DNA of 64,000 nt from Scilla litardierei (lineage: Eukaryota > Streptophyta > Magnoliopsida > Asparagales > Asparagaceae). Where the stretch lies: contig CM061141.1 in assembly GCA_030789695.1 (NCBI GenBank), positions 327,407,938 through 327,471,937 of the forward strand, in the 5' to 3' direction. Numbering within the stretch: position 1 is the first letter of the stretch; every line of letters begins with the position of its first letter. The notes under the pieces were generated by a model that ran no database searches, was not told the origin of the DNA, and saw only the letters and a list, made by a program, of their open reading frames with translations. The position numbers were made by a program, and so were the translations under genes. Positions 43,105 to 54,347 of the stretch are shown here, one piece after another.

Positions 43105-43235
43105 AAAAAGTGTCAAATGACTGTAGTTTAGCGGCATTTACCTCCGCTTTCTAGTGAGGCCACTAGGGTTCAATACCTGGTGGATGCGGAACACAAACGC
43201 CTTTAACCTGTCTGATGAATCTTATAAAAAAAAAC
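43105..43235 (+). mobile_element. tRNA-derived SINE
   Basis: GTAGTTTAGCGGC (A-box-like) and GGGTTCAATACCTGG (B box) lie about 40 bp apart, with the tail ending in A9. Flanked by GGAAACT (43098-43104 and 43236-43242). It would be copied by an L1-type machinery from a Pol III transcript. It sits just upstream of the BSD2 leader. Confidence 0.65.
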
Positions 43236-43358
43236 GGAAACTTAACGGTGGCTGAAATTGTAAATAAAAAGAAAACCAACCTCATCTAATCATCCGCCCC
43301 CTCAATCGCCCTCCAGTCTATTATCATTTCCTCTCGTCTCTTTTTCTCCGAGCTTTAA

Positions 43359-46300
43359 ATGGCGAACGCACTGTGCCTCGCCTGTGTAAATTCCATCTAT
43401 GCCCCTCAGACATCGTCAAGTTCCTGCTATGTCCCTCTCATCTCCTCCCCCAGAAGCCCTAGCTCCCATCTCATGCTCTCTCAAATTTCCACTTCACGCA
43501 GTCTTCAGCCTATCAGGGCCCAGGTCCTCTAATTCTTGCTCCTGTGCAAAAAGATTTCAATTTTTCAAGGCCTAAGGTATGCATTTTTGTGTATAAAAAA
43601 GTTGTTAAAGTTTAAATTTTTACAGAACTCAGAGAGTAACCAGACAACGAAGGTTAATAGCATTCTCTGCCCCAAGTGCGAAGGAAATGGTGAGAATTAT
43701 TTTTGTCCTGCTTCCAATATGAATAATCTTGTCTTTAGAGAGGTGGTGGTTGTTGTTGTAAATAGAGATGCATCTATCAATTTGAATTTTCAAGATCTTT
43801 TATTAAAATTAGGGTTGCCCTTTTTGTGCTATAGCAATAAGCTTGTCAATGGGACGGGCCTGGGACGTATCCAGCTCTTTTTGTGATATTGCAACAAACT
43901 AGGAAAATTTGTGGATCTTTGAAAACCTTGAGCTGTGCATCATTGCTGAACCTAGTTTTTTTTGGAAAAGGGATATGTGGTGTGATGTGTCGTGTGATTA
44001 ATAGGTTTTTACTTGGGGCCTTTTCTTTTGTGTTGTTGTTGTGAGTGTTGAAGTGGTGAGATTCCACTATTCATGGCACTATTCACTCACTTCAACAAAT
44101 CCTGTTCTTTTGGGCTGGATGCTCTCTCTACTGATCTTGCCTACGTGGCAGCTAGATTCCAACAAATGTAGAAGCCAAAAAATGTTGTGATTACGGGTGT
44201 TGGAATTTGGGGGGCCTCTCTCTCTCTCCAACGTAGCAGGGCCCGCCTCTCTCTCTCTCTCCATCATTCACAACAATATTCACAGCACTTCAACACAAAA
44301 AAACACAATAAAGTTGTGTGGACCCCACAAAAAATTCCAACATCCACATTCACAACCCCACTTTCACCCAAAAAACACAATACTCTACTTTCCCAACACT
44401 ATTCATTCATTCCAACAAACACAAATATAATCTCAAAAGAACAGGCCCTTAACAAAATTCCAATCTGTAAGATTATTATACTCTTTTATATATTCTTTTT
44501 ATCTCTTACACAGTGAGATGTTCATAGCTTTCTACACTCGTGCATCTGAATCTTTGTTTTCAACCATCTATGTCATGCTAAGTGAAAGATGATCCGTAGA
44601 GTGAAAGATTGTCTGTTAAGTGAAAGATCATTGATATAAAACCTGGACAGTCAATGTGATGCCATGAAGGAGGCATTTTTCTTATGAAAATCAACTGGAG
44701 ATTTCAGAATTTGTTCACACAGTATAGAAGAGCTAATCAGCAGGTGCACTTTTGTATCCCAAGAATTCCCCGCCAAACAACTGTAATGAGTTACTCTTTG
44801 TTGATGTGCAGTGTATTAGATCATTTCATTGTATGCGATACCAGGGCATTCCTCCTCCTCCTCGACAAATTTTTTTGTGCATTTGTGAAGTGATGATGTC
44901 AATGCTACACTGACCGGAATATTGATACGACGGGCCGGGGGGGAGTCAGTGGCGGGAGCAACTGGTGGCAGTTCTGTAATTTCTGGGCACATGGACAAAA
45001 CTGTAATTTGGAAGGTCCACGGTGCAGATCTTTAAATTTAGGAAAATCGGTATTATAAATATATGAGGGTTGGGTAATTAGGGTGTCTGCTGAATTTGAG
45101 AGAAGAATTAAGAATTAGAAAAGATTAGGAATATGTAACCCTAGATTAATGGGGGAGTTTAACCTTCCTCTCGAATTACAGGCTATGAGAGCGGTCCTCC
45201 ACATCGAAAGATGCCAATTATCTTGTTATTTCTGCTTTTTATTTATAAAAATCCTAATTTGATCCCCAAATCCTTAGAAATCCTATCAAATTGGTATCAA
45301 AGCGGTTCAATCTTGTGGCGACGCGGAAAGTTGACGCATTGAAAAAAAAAATTGAGAAGCGAAATGGAAATCCTCAAGGATCAACAAAAGGTTGCTGAAA
45401 GGTGGACAAATTTGAGGAAAGGTTTTCGTCGATGGAGCTCTTGATGAAGCAGATGTGGGTGAAGATGAACACTCTTCTACCTGAGATAAAGACGATGAAG
45501 CCAAATCTGAACAACAACGAAGTCAACAACTGAGATATAAGGCAAACGGCGGTGCCTTTAGATAAGGATAAGGAAAAAATCATCTCTTTTGAGGAGGAGA
45601 TCCATTCGAAGGGTGGTCCAGTATCAGATCTGATCAACGACGATGACTACGATGCATATCTATGGCAAAATGATTCACATTTAAACACGAGAAGGTTGAA
45701 AGTCATCAACTCTGAGGAATATCTGCATCCGGACGGCAAATCACGCGCGTGGGGCAAAAATCCTCCCCCAAAATCATGGGGGAAGAGGGATGAGGCTAAA
45801 GGACAAAGAGAGAACCCTTGGCGGCCCCTCTGAGAGAGATCGAGCCCTGGGCGGCCCATGGCAAGCCGCCCGGGCCTGGCAAACCTTGGACGGACTTCCA
45901 AGGGGCCTGAAGGCCCTGGATTGTAGGCGAAAGCCCGCCCTGGCCTCCGCAACAGTGCTTTGGGCACGGCGGACCTTCAGGCGGGCTTGGTGATCAATGT
46001 GGCTATCATCAGGGTTTTGAAGAAAGCGGTGAAGATCTTGGGTGGCCTAACGGTAGCAGAGGATGCCCGCGAGACTTCAACTGGACCACAGGAGACCCAC
46101 AAGGGGGCGACAGTGGAGTAGGGCCTGAGTGAGGACGATGACAACCCACATGAGGCAGATTCCTTTGGGGGGAACAACGACGACATGGGATGTTTCTAGT
46201 GGTTCGATGAGGTTGGATGAGATCTGTGGTGGTTTGACGACGAATGGAAAGACAAAAGCACAACTGCAGGAGTTCGGAGTGGAGGTTTTGGAGGTCCAAC

Positions 46301-48708
46301 AGTTCAGCAAAACACACATCAACAGTTTCATTATGGACATCCCAATAAGAGAGCAGAACATGGGCACTTTGGCATTGACAACAAGATTCGGAAGTTGAAG
46401 ATATCAATCTTTGAGGGGATGATCCTTAAGTGGGTCAATTGGGTGGAGAGATACTTCGTTGTGAACCGTCTGACCTGACGGACGAGGAAAAACTAATGGC
46501 GGAAGGTATCTGTTTGGAAGGAAAGGCTCTGGGCTTAGTTTCAGTGGAGAAAGTTGAGACAACATGTACGCTCATGGAAGGAATTCAAGGACAACTTGTT
46601 GCACCTGTTTCGAGACATTCATTGGGACGATCTATACGAACAGTTCTTTGCTCTCAAACAGGAGGACACTGGCAAAGACTACATGGAGAGGTTCGATATA
46701 CTCTCGTGCCGCGTGAGAGAATTTCTGAAGAGATGCTAGATGTGAATTTCATGAAGGACCTTAAGGCGAGTATCAGAGTGGAGCTTCCCATGCTGAGCCC
46801 GAGGGGGCTTAGAGAAGCAATGGAACTATTCCAAATGTTGGAAGATAAGAACAATGCAAAGCAGGCTGTCAGGGGAACGATGAGCATGGTCACATCCCGC
46901 GCTAATGTTGCAATAAAGATCCAAAAGCCTCAGCCGGGAGGGGTACAGAGACATGAAAAGAATAGCGAGTCTCAACCTGACAACAGGCTCAAGCGTCTCA
47001 CGGAGGTGGAGATTCAGGACGTGCGTGCTAAGGGTTTATGCTTCCGATGTGGTGAGAGGTTCGGATCGGGACATCATTGTCAGAATCGTACTCTTCAGGG
47101 TTTGATCGTTAAGGATGAAGAATGCAAAGCAGCTGCTGAGGAAGAAACTGGAGGGGACGAGCACCCAATTTGGAGTAGCATACTCATGGATTTCGTGACA
47201 CCACCTTGAGAACAAGGTGGTTCTTTAGTGACGGAGTAATGACAAGATTGGGAGTCGCGGCAGTAAATCAGTGACGGGAGCAACCCATGGCAGTTCGGTA
47301 ATTTATGGGCACATAAGCAAAATAGTAATTTTGGGGGTCCAGTGGGCAGATCTGTAAATTTAGGAAAATCAGGCTTATAAATATATTGGGGCCGGGTAAT
47401 TATGATTTATGTCTAATTTGAGAGAATAAATAAGAATTAGAAGAGATTAAGAGTAGTAAACCCTAGATTTTGTAGGAGAGTTAAACATTCCTTTCGAATT
47501 AAAGACGAGGAGAGCGGTCCTCCTCTCGAAAAAGGCCAATTATCTTGTTATTTCCACTTTCATCAACAAAAACCCCAATTTGATCCCCAAATCCCTAGAA
47601 AATCCTATCAAATATTCTTCACCGATGAACCATCTATTATTTCTATAATTAGCTCACCAATGATTTCTTTAAAAATTCTGATGTCATATGAAACAGGTGC
47701 AAAACAGTGTACGCAATGTGAAGGAACTGGGGTTAATTCCAAGGACCATTTCAACGGACAATTTAAGGCAGGGGGGCTATGTTGGCTTTGCAGGTACACA
47801 AGTAGTTTTTAACTTAAAGATGTTCCAAAATATTCCCTATCTATTTACTCAACTTTGTATATATCCTTATATTTTGTTGTTTTTAAAAATTTTTTGAAAC
47901 CAGACACTTGAAGTCAATCATGCCATATTTAACTCAAAAAATCAGCAAAGTTTGTTACGTAGGTAATCACCATTTTTTACTAATGTAAATCTGACCCGGG
48001 CACAAAAAAACCCATGTCACATGTGTGTGTGTAATATGATTATTTACTAATGTAAATATTAAAATCGTTAATACATTGTGTCAAAACAGTACACATCTAA
48101 CCTCAGCAAGGAATTGGATGTCAATGTTCAGATGTCTCTTTCCATCTGCTCAGAGTTGTGATTTCATAGTAACATCATTCCGGTGATTTCCCTACAAATG
48201 GAAATCCTTGTGACTAGGCGTGACTCACCGAACTAATGTTATAGCATAGTTCCGTAATTTTCATCTCCTTTCATGTCATAAGGTGCGTATGACTCCTACA
48301 TATGATCCTCATGCTTGACATTGAAATGAAATGAACTTTGGTCTCATCGCGTTCATCCCCCACAGCTTCAGCATCTTCTATAGTACAGTGACATCCACAC
48401 TGTGTGTTCATTGTTCTCTTGTTGAGGTATCCACCTCCTCTCTAACAATGGCTTTGTTGCATGATGGTGTTTTGTACATGTCGATGGTAGTCATTTGTTG
48501 CCCATTAAAAAACATCACTACCCTAGTTCCATTATTATCCATATGCTTCGAATTTTACTTTTAGGTTCTTCCAACTTTTTTTTTTCCCTTTTTCACTTTT
48601 TAACTTATCATCAAGTTTTATTTCTACAGGGGTAAACGTGAAATCCTGTGCGGGAACTGCAACGGAGCTGGGTTTTTAGGTGGGTTCATGAGCACTTTTG
48701 ACGAGTAA
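43359..48708 (+). CDS. BSD2: BSD2, plastid DnaJ-type zinc-finger chaperone for Rubisco assembly (join 43359..43523, 43626..43689, 47697..47793, 48630..48708)
   Basis: 134 residues. BSD2 binds and stabilises folded Rubisco large subunits in the stroma before small subunits join. Residues 1 to about 56 (MANALCLACVNSIYAP..., Ser-rich) are a transit peptide. The mature part carries four CxxC motifs, CPKCEGNG, CTQCEGTG, CWLCRGK and CGNCNGAG, which hold two zinc ions, with HFNGQFKAGGLCWLC between and the end GFLGGFMSTFDE. Length and the C-terminal sequence are typical for BSD2. The four exons join in frame, with phases 0, 1 and 0 after codon completion. The intron 1 donor (GTCCTC) is weak compared with GTTAGC in the upstream copy. 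Intron 2 has grown to 4.0 kb by a MITE and a gag-only LTR element, both outside the splice sites. All Cys are present, so it is probably the working copy. Confidence 0.92.
44016..44448. mobile_element. MITE in BSD2 intron 2 (PIF/Tourist-like)
   Basis: Ends GGGCCTTTTCTTTTGTG and the complement of GGGCCTGTTCTTTTGAG. The inside is CT/CA-rich with further inverted words (CACTTCAACA and TGTTGAAGTG). About 433 bp, non-coding. The target duplication is unclear (TTG versus TTA). Confidence 0.6.
44923..45288 (+). repeat. 5' LTR of element D
   Basis: Contains a TATA-like TATTATAAATATATG at about 45052 and a CCCTAGATTAATGGGGGAG word shared with the 3' LTR. Confidence 0.88.
45364..46430 (+). pseudogene. 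Element D gag, N-terminal part with GC-rich insert
   Basis: 45552-45833 gives DKDKEKIISFEEEIHSKGG and DDYDAYLWQND. A GC-rich insert of GGCC/CCTTGG words at 45820-45990 and a Gly-rich stretch (from about 46100) follow. At 46388-46470 RKLKISIFEGMILKWVNWVE RYF is readable, the same start of the capsid core as in the gypsy gag at 1.5-1.7 kb. Stops and frame changes interrupt it. Confidence 0.7.
46430..47209 (+). CDS. Element D gag, C-terminal 259-codon frame with zinc knuckle
   Basis: DEEKLMAEGICLEGKALGLV continues the capsid core in part. KDLKASIRVELPMLSPRGLREAMELFQMLEDKNNA is the end of the gag domain. EVEIQDVRAKGLCFRCGERF GSGHHC is a zinc knuckle of the plant gypsy type (CX2CX8-9HxC). A frameshift inside (about 46540-46730) moves part of the capsid to another frame, where SWKEFKDNLLHLFRD is read. 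It therefore does not make a full gag. Confidence 0.75.
   Translation: MGQLGGEILRCEPSDLTDEEKLMAEGICLEGKALGLVSVEKVETTCTLMEGIQGQLVAPVSRHSLGRSIRTVLCSQTGGHWQRLHGEVRYTLVPRERISEEMLDVNFMKDLKASIRVELPMLSPRGLREAMELFQMLEDKNNAKQAVRGTMSMVTSRANVAIKIQKPQPGGVQRHEKNSESQPDNRLKRLTEVEIQDVRAKGLCFRCGERFGSGHHCQNRTLQGLIVKDEECKAAAEEETGGDEHPIWSSILMDFVTPP
47240..47610 (+). repeat. 3' LTR of element D
   Basis: About 85-90 per cent like the 5' LTR by eye. Ends AATCCTATCA. Start chosen at TGACAAGATTGG opposite TGATACGACGG. Confidence 0.85.
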
Positions 48709-48717
48709 CTCATGCCT

Positions 48718-49590
48718 CATCCTCATCAAGATTATTGCTTGTAAAACGACGTTGTAAGAGATGGATGACACTAGCCTTTACATTGAAACTACCAAGATGC
48801 GTAGCATGGTAGCTATGATAAAAGATATGAAATGCATGTGGTTGGTCTTCAGCCATTACCACTCCAACTTCCAAATAGAATCCGGAATACAATTCTGCAC
48901 TAGGCTGAACCGCTAAAGCATGACATTGTGTACCATGTCGCCTCCGGGTGCCCCCGTCTGCAAGATAAACTCGATACAGATCAGCATTGTCGAGCAAGCG
49001 CTTGATGTTGACATTGTCTTTAAGCCACTGCATCAAGCTGTAGCAGTCATCGTAGGCAGCTGGAGCGAACAGCCCAACACGATGATGATGAACATATGTT
49101 TATTTGGTGCTTTATGAGTTGAAATTGGAAATTGAGTTTCTCGAGTTTATTAGTATGATTTTTCTGCCTGTAGGAATTTTAGGCTGACTCCTGATGCAGC
49201 ACGAACATACAAAAATCCACTAGAAGCAAATTCAGAAGTTTGTATATGGACTTACATTGAAACGACATCAGAAATTGAAAACTGTGTCTTTTCAATCCGA
49301 AATATTTGCAAACTGTGATATATATCAAGGACTTTGCAAACTCTGATATCAATGATATCAAGAACTGTAGTAGTTTCGTAATGTGTGGCTTCTTCTGAGA
49401 TGAAGAAAACCTTGTACGTTGAACCATTCCGTCTGAAAACGCCGACGCTGATGCTCATGACGAGGCCATCGATGGGAACGACTCTCTTTGTATTTAGATT
49501 CCAAATACAACAACTTTTGTCGTCGTTAGAACTACAGAGTACAAGGCCGTCGAGAGACCCAAGAACCTCTCCTGCACATGTTAAATGCTG
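48718..49590 (-). pseudogene. F-box-associated (FBA) type protein, remnant
   Basis: In a shifted minus frame at 49590-49380 one reads EVLGSLDGLVLCSSNDDKSC CIWNLNTKR and RRNGSTYKVFFISEEATHYE, the opening of an F-box-associated domain (family pattern: GS.NGL.C, W.NP, YKV). 49036-48710 reads MQWLKDNVNIKRLLDNADLY RVYLADGG ... ELYSGFYLEVGVV and belongs to the same transcript direction, but I do not recognise its domain. No F-box (LPxDL) is found upstream. Frames are broken between the parts. In an intact gene it would be the substrate-binding arm of an SCF ubiquitin ligase. The FBA call is moderate, the second part uncertain. Confidence 0.5.
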
Positions 49591-50079
49591 GCTGTTTTGT
49601 GCATGTTAAATGCTTCTCTCTCTCTCTCTTCCTAAGCAAAGAGACGAGAGGGCATACACTCCAACAGGTGTTCAGGGGTCTTGAAGATCCCTCGCGGCTT
49701 CTGCCCATCCCCAAACAAAACAAAGAAACAGAGAAAGAAGAGCAACAGGAGAGAAGCAAGCGACTCGGACGAACAAGGAGGCTGCACAGATACTAATCGA
49801 GCATCGCACGCGACATGGACAACGTGATACCATGGCATTAAACATGATCCGAAATAGAAAGACTCAATCGCATGATCTTCACACTGACAAATGGAATGTC
49901 AATGGCATTCCAGAGCAGTTGGTTTAAAGCTGAATGTTGTGTCCCCAGCACAATCACAATAAAAATGGGAAACAAATGTTGATGTGTTGGTACGTAATTA
50001 GGTTCCACTTAAATCTGGGCTTATTTTCCTCGGCTATCTAATCTAGCGCATCTGTTGAATCACTTGAACATTGAATACT
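49591..50079. other. Intergenic between the two F-box-type copies
   Basis: A CT microsatellite (CTTCTCTCTCTCTCTCTTCC) at about 49611-49630. Frames on both strands are not supported by similarity. Confidence 0.5.
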
Positions 50080-50690
50080 ATAAATTAATTTTCTGAAAGG
50101 GATTTCGGGGTATTGGCTTGGGACTTGGGGGTGTCCCCGATATGGCTATGTAAACTCAAATGCCAAACATTCTGAAAGGGATTTTGTAAAACTGTATAGT
50201 GATTAGAGCACATAATATACGAATCTGTGCTTAGTGCATGTGTTTGGTCTTCAGCCATTACCACTCCAACTTCCACTAAGAACCCCGAATACAATTCTGC
50301 ACTAGGCTGAAGCATGACATTGTGCGCAAAGTCGCCTCAAGCACCCCCCTGCAAGATAAACTCGATACAGATCAGCATTGTCGAGCCAGCGCTTGATGTT
50401 GACATTGTCTTCAAGCCACTGCATTGGGCTGGAGCAGTGATTGTAGGCGGCTGGAGCGACAGTCCACCACGATGATGATGAACATCTGTTTATTTGGTGC
50501 TTTATGAGTTGAAATTGGACATTGAGTTTCTCGATTTTATAAGCTTGGTTTCTTCTGCTTGTGGGTGTGTTTTGATGCTATGAGAGTTAGCTTGGATGAA
50601 TTTTAGGCTGAATCCTGATATCTGATGCAGCACAAACATACAAAAATCTACTAGAAGCAAATGCGGAAGTCTTTGTCTATAGACTTCTAT
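50080..50690 (-). pseudogene. Second, partial copy of the F-box-type 3' region
   Basis: 50240-50545 is about 90 per cent identical to 48838-49145 (for example GGTCTTCAGCCATTACCACT and GATAAACTCGATACAGATCA), and 50600-50690 matches 49180-49265. PSAELYSGF is kept, with VEVGVVMAEDQTHA. A 14-bp gap and other changes break the frame. A local tandem duplication about 1.4 kb apart. Confidence 0.7.
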
Positions 50691-50699
50691 TGAAAAGAT

Positions 50700-51312
50700 T
50701 TTCTGAAACCTCTGATGTCAACGATTGTAGTGGCTTACTACTGAAACCAAATCCACCATGCTCATTAATGCTTATTAACGCTGCTATCCAACTTTCACTG
50801 GTTAATCGTAGCATCAAAGAAAATAAATCCAGCATGCCAGCAGCATGCCAGCTTCCCCTTGACTCTGAAGTTTCATTGAATCATAAAAATTATTTTAAAA
50901 TGGGAAAAAAGGCTCATGGACATGAGAAAAAAAAAATTCAATATGACTCTAAGAGGAGAACGAAAGCTCTTCTCCGATTGCCCTCGTGAAATTATAGCTA
51001 CAGCTTCCATATCTTCATGGGCTGCCGCAATTTAGCAAACAAACATTGGACTTTTGCATGAACTTTTATACGAGATAACAGGATAGATGGCAAAGGTCAA
51101 CTTACCAGTATCACTTATCAACAAATCTTGGAACATGTATCGTAGGCATTCGAAAGTCAATCTCTAAACCACAAGAACTAAAGAACCGAATTATCCCAAC
51201 ATTGACAAGCAAGCAGGCCTAGTACTGCTATCCCATGTTCATCACATGTTCAAACTCGAAAAAAATTCTATCAACCCATAAGAATTAAATTCTGCAGAAG
51301 TAACAGGACTTT
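50700..51312. other. Intergenic, nothing recognised
   Basis: A 99-codon plus frame starting at 50690 covers the duplicated non-coding flank and shows no known motif. Confidence 0.5.
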
Positions 51313-51505
51313 GCTAAATGCACCGCATAAAATTCGGTGCATGGATCTTTTTTTCCTTTTTTGGTAAAACTGTAGTTCCATCATGTGACTCTGATGTGAC
51401 ATTTTAACAAAGAATGAAAACAAGGACATGATGGGGACTCTGATGTGACATTTTTACAAAGAAGGAAAAAAGGACATGCACCGCAAGAGTCGCGGTGCAT
51501 TTAGC
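51313..51505. mobile_element. MITE with GCTAAATGCACCGC ends
   Basis: 14-bp perfect inverted ends (51313-51326 and 51492-51505). Each end continues into a second inverted word (GGTGCATG and CATGCACC), so each arm can also fold on itself. The inside holds a direct repeat of about 40 bp (ACTCTGATGTGACATTTT...). 193 bp. Confidence 0.75.
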
Positions 51506-51672
51506 ATCTCTCTAACAGTAGTGTGCAGACCCTCCAATTCATTTTGTCTAGACCCCTACGACGTGGCATAAATCGGCACCGCATAGAATTAATAGGGTGG
51601 GTTTGGGGATTCAGGCCTTTCTATTTTTTTAATACATTCCAGCCAATTCATAACTCGTTGTTAACTCAATAT

Positions 51673-51958
51673 GGGTTTTTCAGAAATTGGTCCCCTTAAT
51701 CATGGCTATTTCGAAAAGAGTCTCTTAGATCATAGCATTTGTGATTAAGTCCCACCATTCATATAAAATACTCGAAAGGAGTCCCCTGTTAAGAAATAAG
51801 TCCCTCTGAAATAAATAGGTCCCCCTATTTCAGGGGTACATATTTCTAAAAAAGGGACTCTTTTCGAGTATTTTATATGAATGTGTGACCTACGCAAATG
51901 CTACGATTTAAGGGACTCTTTTAAACTTGGACATAATTATGGGGGTTCTAAAAAATCC
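51673..51958. mobile_element. Fold-back MITE, 286 bp
   Basis: Arms of about 110 bp. Left GGGTTTTTCAG...AAAAGAGTCTCTTAGATC...CATTCATATAAAATACTCGA; the right arm is its complement, ending AAAAAATCC. The centre is a short AT/CCC loop. No sure target duplication. Confidence 0.75.
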
Positions 51959-52497
51959 TTACAAATAACATATGTATATGTGCTGCCTCTGTCAATAGGC
52001 GGCGCCCTTTGAACAGTGGACACTCACTTCTTTGCAGCCTGTGTCACACTCACCTCTAGAAACATATTCCATAATTCAGTTACCTTAAACTTATATGGAA
52101 AAATCCATTAGACCCATGTAGCCTTACCCTATAACACGAGAACACGAACTCACATGCATTGTACCATATCTCACATATTGAACCCGACCACTAATAAGAT
52201 TGCAGCACTCAAACTATGTATGCACATCCGATTAACTCGACTAGAGGGATTCCCTGAACTCCATGGCTCGCTGTGGTCACTGGTCAGGCACCCGGCCTCT
52301 CCACTTTCACAGTGCAACTCACAACCATACATATCGCAGCCAACTACAACACAAGAAATGGGATGTAAAGATACTGCTAGCACATACTTAGACACAGCAA
52401 GGGGGTTCATCTCTCTTCTGGACACGCACATGCATGCTCGCACGCATGCACAACAACGATTTTTGATTTTCTTTTTTTAAAATGAACTTCATGCTAG

Positions 52498-52550
52498 CTT
52501 TCCCAGTCTATTAGGTAATAGTACTTTCCCAGTCTATTAGGTAATAGTAC
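52498..52550 (+). repeat. 26-bp perfect tandem duplication
   Basis: TTTCCCAGTCTATTAGGTAA TAGTAC is present twice in a row. Confidence 0.9.
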
Positions 52551-53335
52551 TGTATGCGCAAGTTGAATAAGCAAGAAAAGAAAACCAATATCTACATAGC
52601 AACATTCCTCAATGAACAAAGAAAGTCTAATATGAAATCACATCACATAGAATATCTATGCTAGAAGTGTTATTCCTAATGTTAACCAACTTGAGGAAAC
52701 TTAGCCATTATATTTCATATTTACTCCAGAAGTACAAAAGTTGGCTTAGCACGCATAAAGCTAACTTCTTCCGTTAACTTTCTTGGCTGGCCTAAGATAT
52801 GAATTGAAATGCCCCTCCATCCCATCAGTCATACTTCAAAGATAAAAGAAACCAAGATCAAATTCTCTCTTTTTGCTACAGTCCGTGTTACATGAGAAGT
52901 ATATACATCCACATGAGGTCAAGGCATTTCATGCTTTTCTAAAATCCCCAAAGGCACACACGTATAAATCAATGCAAGAATTGGGTAAAACTAATTCATG
53001 ATTTCGGCTTCTCTTCAAAACCTTTAAACAGAGAAACACCTCCAAGCATTCCCATCTAGCAAGCAATGCAATCAAATGAGCCATGACATGTATGTATGCA
53101 ATAAGTCTAGGAAACAATATGGTGGCATTTTGCACAATCAGGCTCCTTCAATAAACTTTTTTGTTCGATGAGCTGATAATTTAATTAAATTATCAAAGTT
53201 ATTAAACCCTAATCAATTATAACAAGCATTCAACACTGTCAATCATTCTTCAGTCAACAAAAACATTTTGCAGTTTGAAAAAAGAAAATTGAAGAGACCT
53301 AACATGACATCAGACAGACCTGAGAACTGACCCTA
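52551..53335. other. SPC1 3' flank, no other gene seen
   Basis: AT-rich, short frames only. Part of it is probably the 3' UTR of the minus-strand gene ending at 53336. Confidence 0.5.
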
Positions 53336-53617
53336 CTATTGGTGGTGTTTGGATCCCTTCTTCTTGGATGGCACGTCCACCTGCGGCTTCGGGTGGCGCT
53401 CGGCCTCGCTCGGGTCCAACCAAACCAGAGGATGGCGATTGAAGAACGGCCAACTGGGAACGGTTATTAAGGCAGTCAATATGACTCCGCCGGCGTAAAT
53501 GAGAAGCATCGTCTGGAACGATCCAATCGTGTACCCAACCACAAAGGCCGCCATTGCAAATGCCACCAGCATTATCTCCATCATCTTCTCCGAGAGCTTC
53601 TGACCTTGCCAATCCAT
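53336..53617 (-). CDS. SPCS1: Signal peptidase complex subunit 1 (SPC12)
   Basis: 93 residues, the usual length for plant SPC1. It is a small ER membrane subunit of the complex that cleaves signal peptides and is thought to shape substrate choice rather than catalysis. It begins MDWQGQKLSEKMMEIML, followed by two membrane segments (about 13-33, MLVAFAMAAFVVGYTIGSF, and about 37-54, LLIYAGGVILTALITVP) joined by a short turn. Then comes the conserved PSWPFFNRHPLVWLDP, and a basic tail ends SKKKGSKHH. The coding part is one exon. A TTGCATTTAG acceptor lies directly before the ATG, so a 413-bp intron (53618-54030) separates it from the 5' UTR exon. Intact. Confidence 0.93.
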   Translation of the reverse strand: MDWQGQKLSEKMMEIMLVAFAMAAFVVGYTIGSFQTMLLIYAGGVILTALITVPSWPFFNRHPLVWLDPSEAERHPKPQVDVPSKKKGSKHHQ

Positions 53618-54030
53618 CTAAATGCAACAGGCAAAGCAGACACCGATTCGAGTTAGACAACACATTTGCTTCAATTCACAAAAATAACCCCATTTTTCGC
53701 ATCACATCCAAAATTTGACGGTATTGCTCACAAAGAAACAACTAATCCACTACAAAAATAAGCTCAGAAAAACTATCATCCAGCACTGAAACCCTAAAAT
53801 CCCAAATCTAGCACGATTGCAATCAAATTAGAAGAAATCAAAGAACAATCAGCTGTAGAAAGTCAATCTGCATCCCACAAAAAACCCGCGTCTGCACATA
53901 TCAGCATATCGGATCCAATCAAAGCCCTAATCAGACTATTAAAAAAACAAATTTGATTGAAAAAACTAAATCGTCGCATGAAACTCTGAAGTTAAACAAA
54001 ACCCTAGCACTAATACTAACCGATCCTTAC

Positions 54031-54095
54031 CGTCGCAGACGAGATCGCGAGAAGAGAAAGCAAGGAGACCGCTCACGAACTAAAAGGCCAATGAG
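54031..54095 (-). promoter_or_regulatory. 5' UTR exon of SPC1
   Basis: On the minus strand GATCTCGTCTGCGACG is followed by the strong donor GTAAGGATC at 54030. The exact transcript start is not known. The upstream end is a guess. Confidence 0.55.
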
Positions 54096-54347
54096 AAACG
54101 AAACGGACAGCCATTAAGCCATTGAAGACCGCTGCAGATTTAACAGTTTAGTCCTAGAAAGAAACAGAATTTGCATATAACAAAAGATAATTTTACAGTA
54201 ACATACCAAATAAAAGTATTTTTTATATTTTTTTTGACGCCGGACATAGCACAAAGAGGACTTGGCCCAGCCCAATTAAATTCCTCCGCCCTCTCACAAA
54301 AAGAAGACTTTTACATGCCATTTATATATTAAATTAAAAAAAGAAGA

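Larger units (their letters stand above)
44923..47610 (+). mobile_element. Gag-only LTR retrotransposon D (TR-GAG type) in BSD2 intron 2
   Basis: LTRs of 366 bp (44923-45288) and about 371 bp (47240-47610), with TGATA/TGACA...TATCA ends and a perfect flanking duplication AATAT (44918-44922 and 47611-47615). PBS TGGTATCAAAGC (45292-45303) is a tRNA-iMet type. Inside there is only gag; the coding part ends 30 bp before the 3' LTR, so protease, RT and integrase never were, or are no longer, present. Same orientation as BSD2. Such elements depend on enzymes of a relative. Confidence 0.92.

Noticed and set aside
52154..52480. 108-codon plus frame and 90-codon minus frame
   Set aside because: No motif, no splice or codon support; ordinary chance frames in intergenic DNA.
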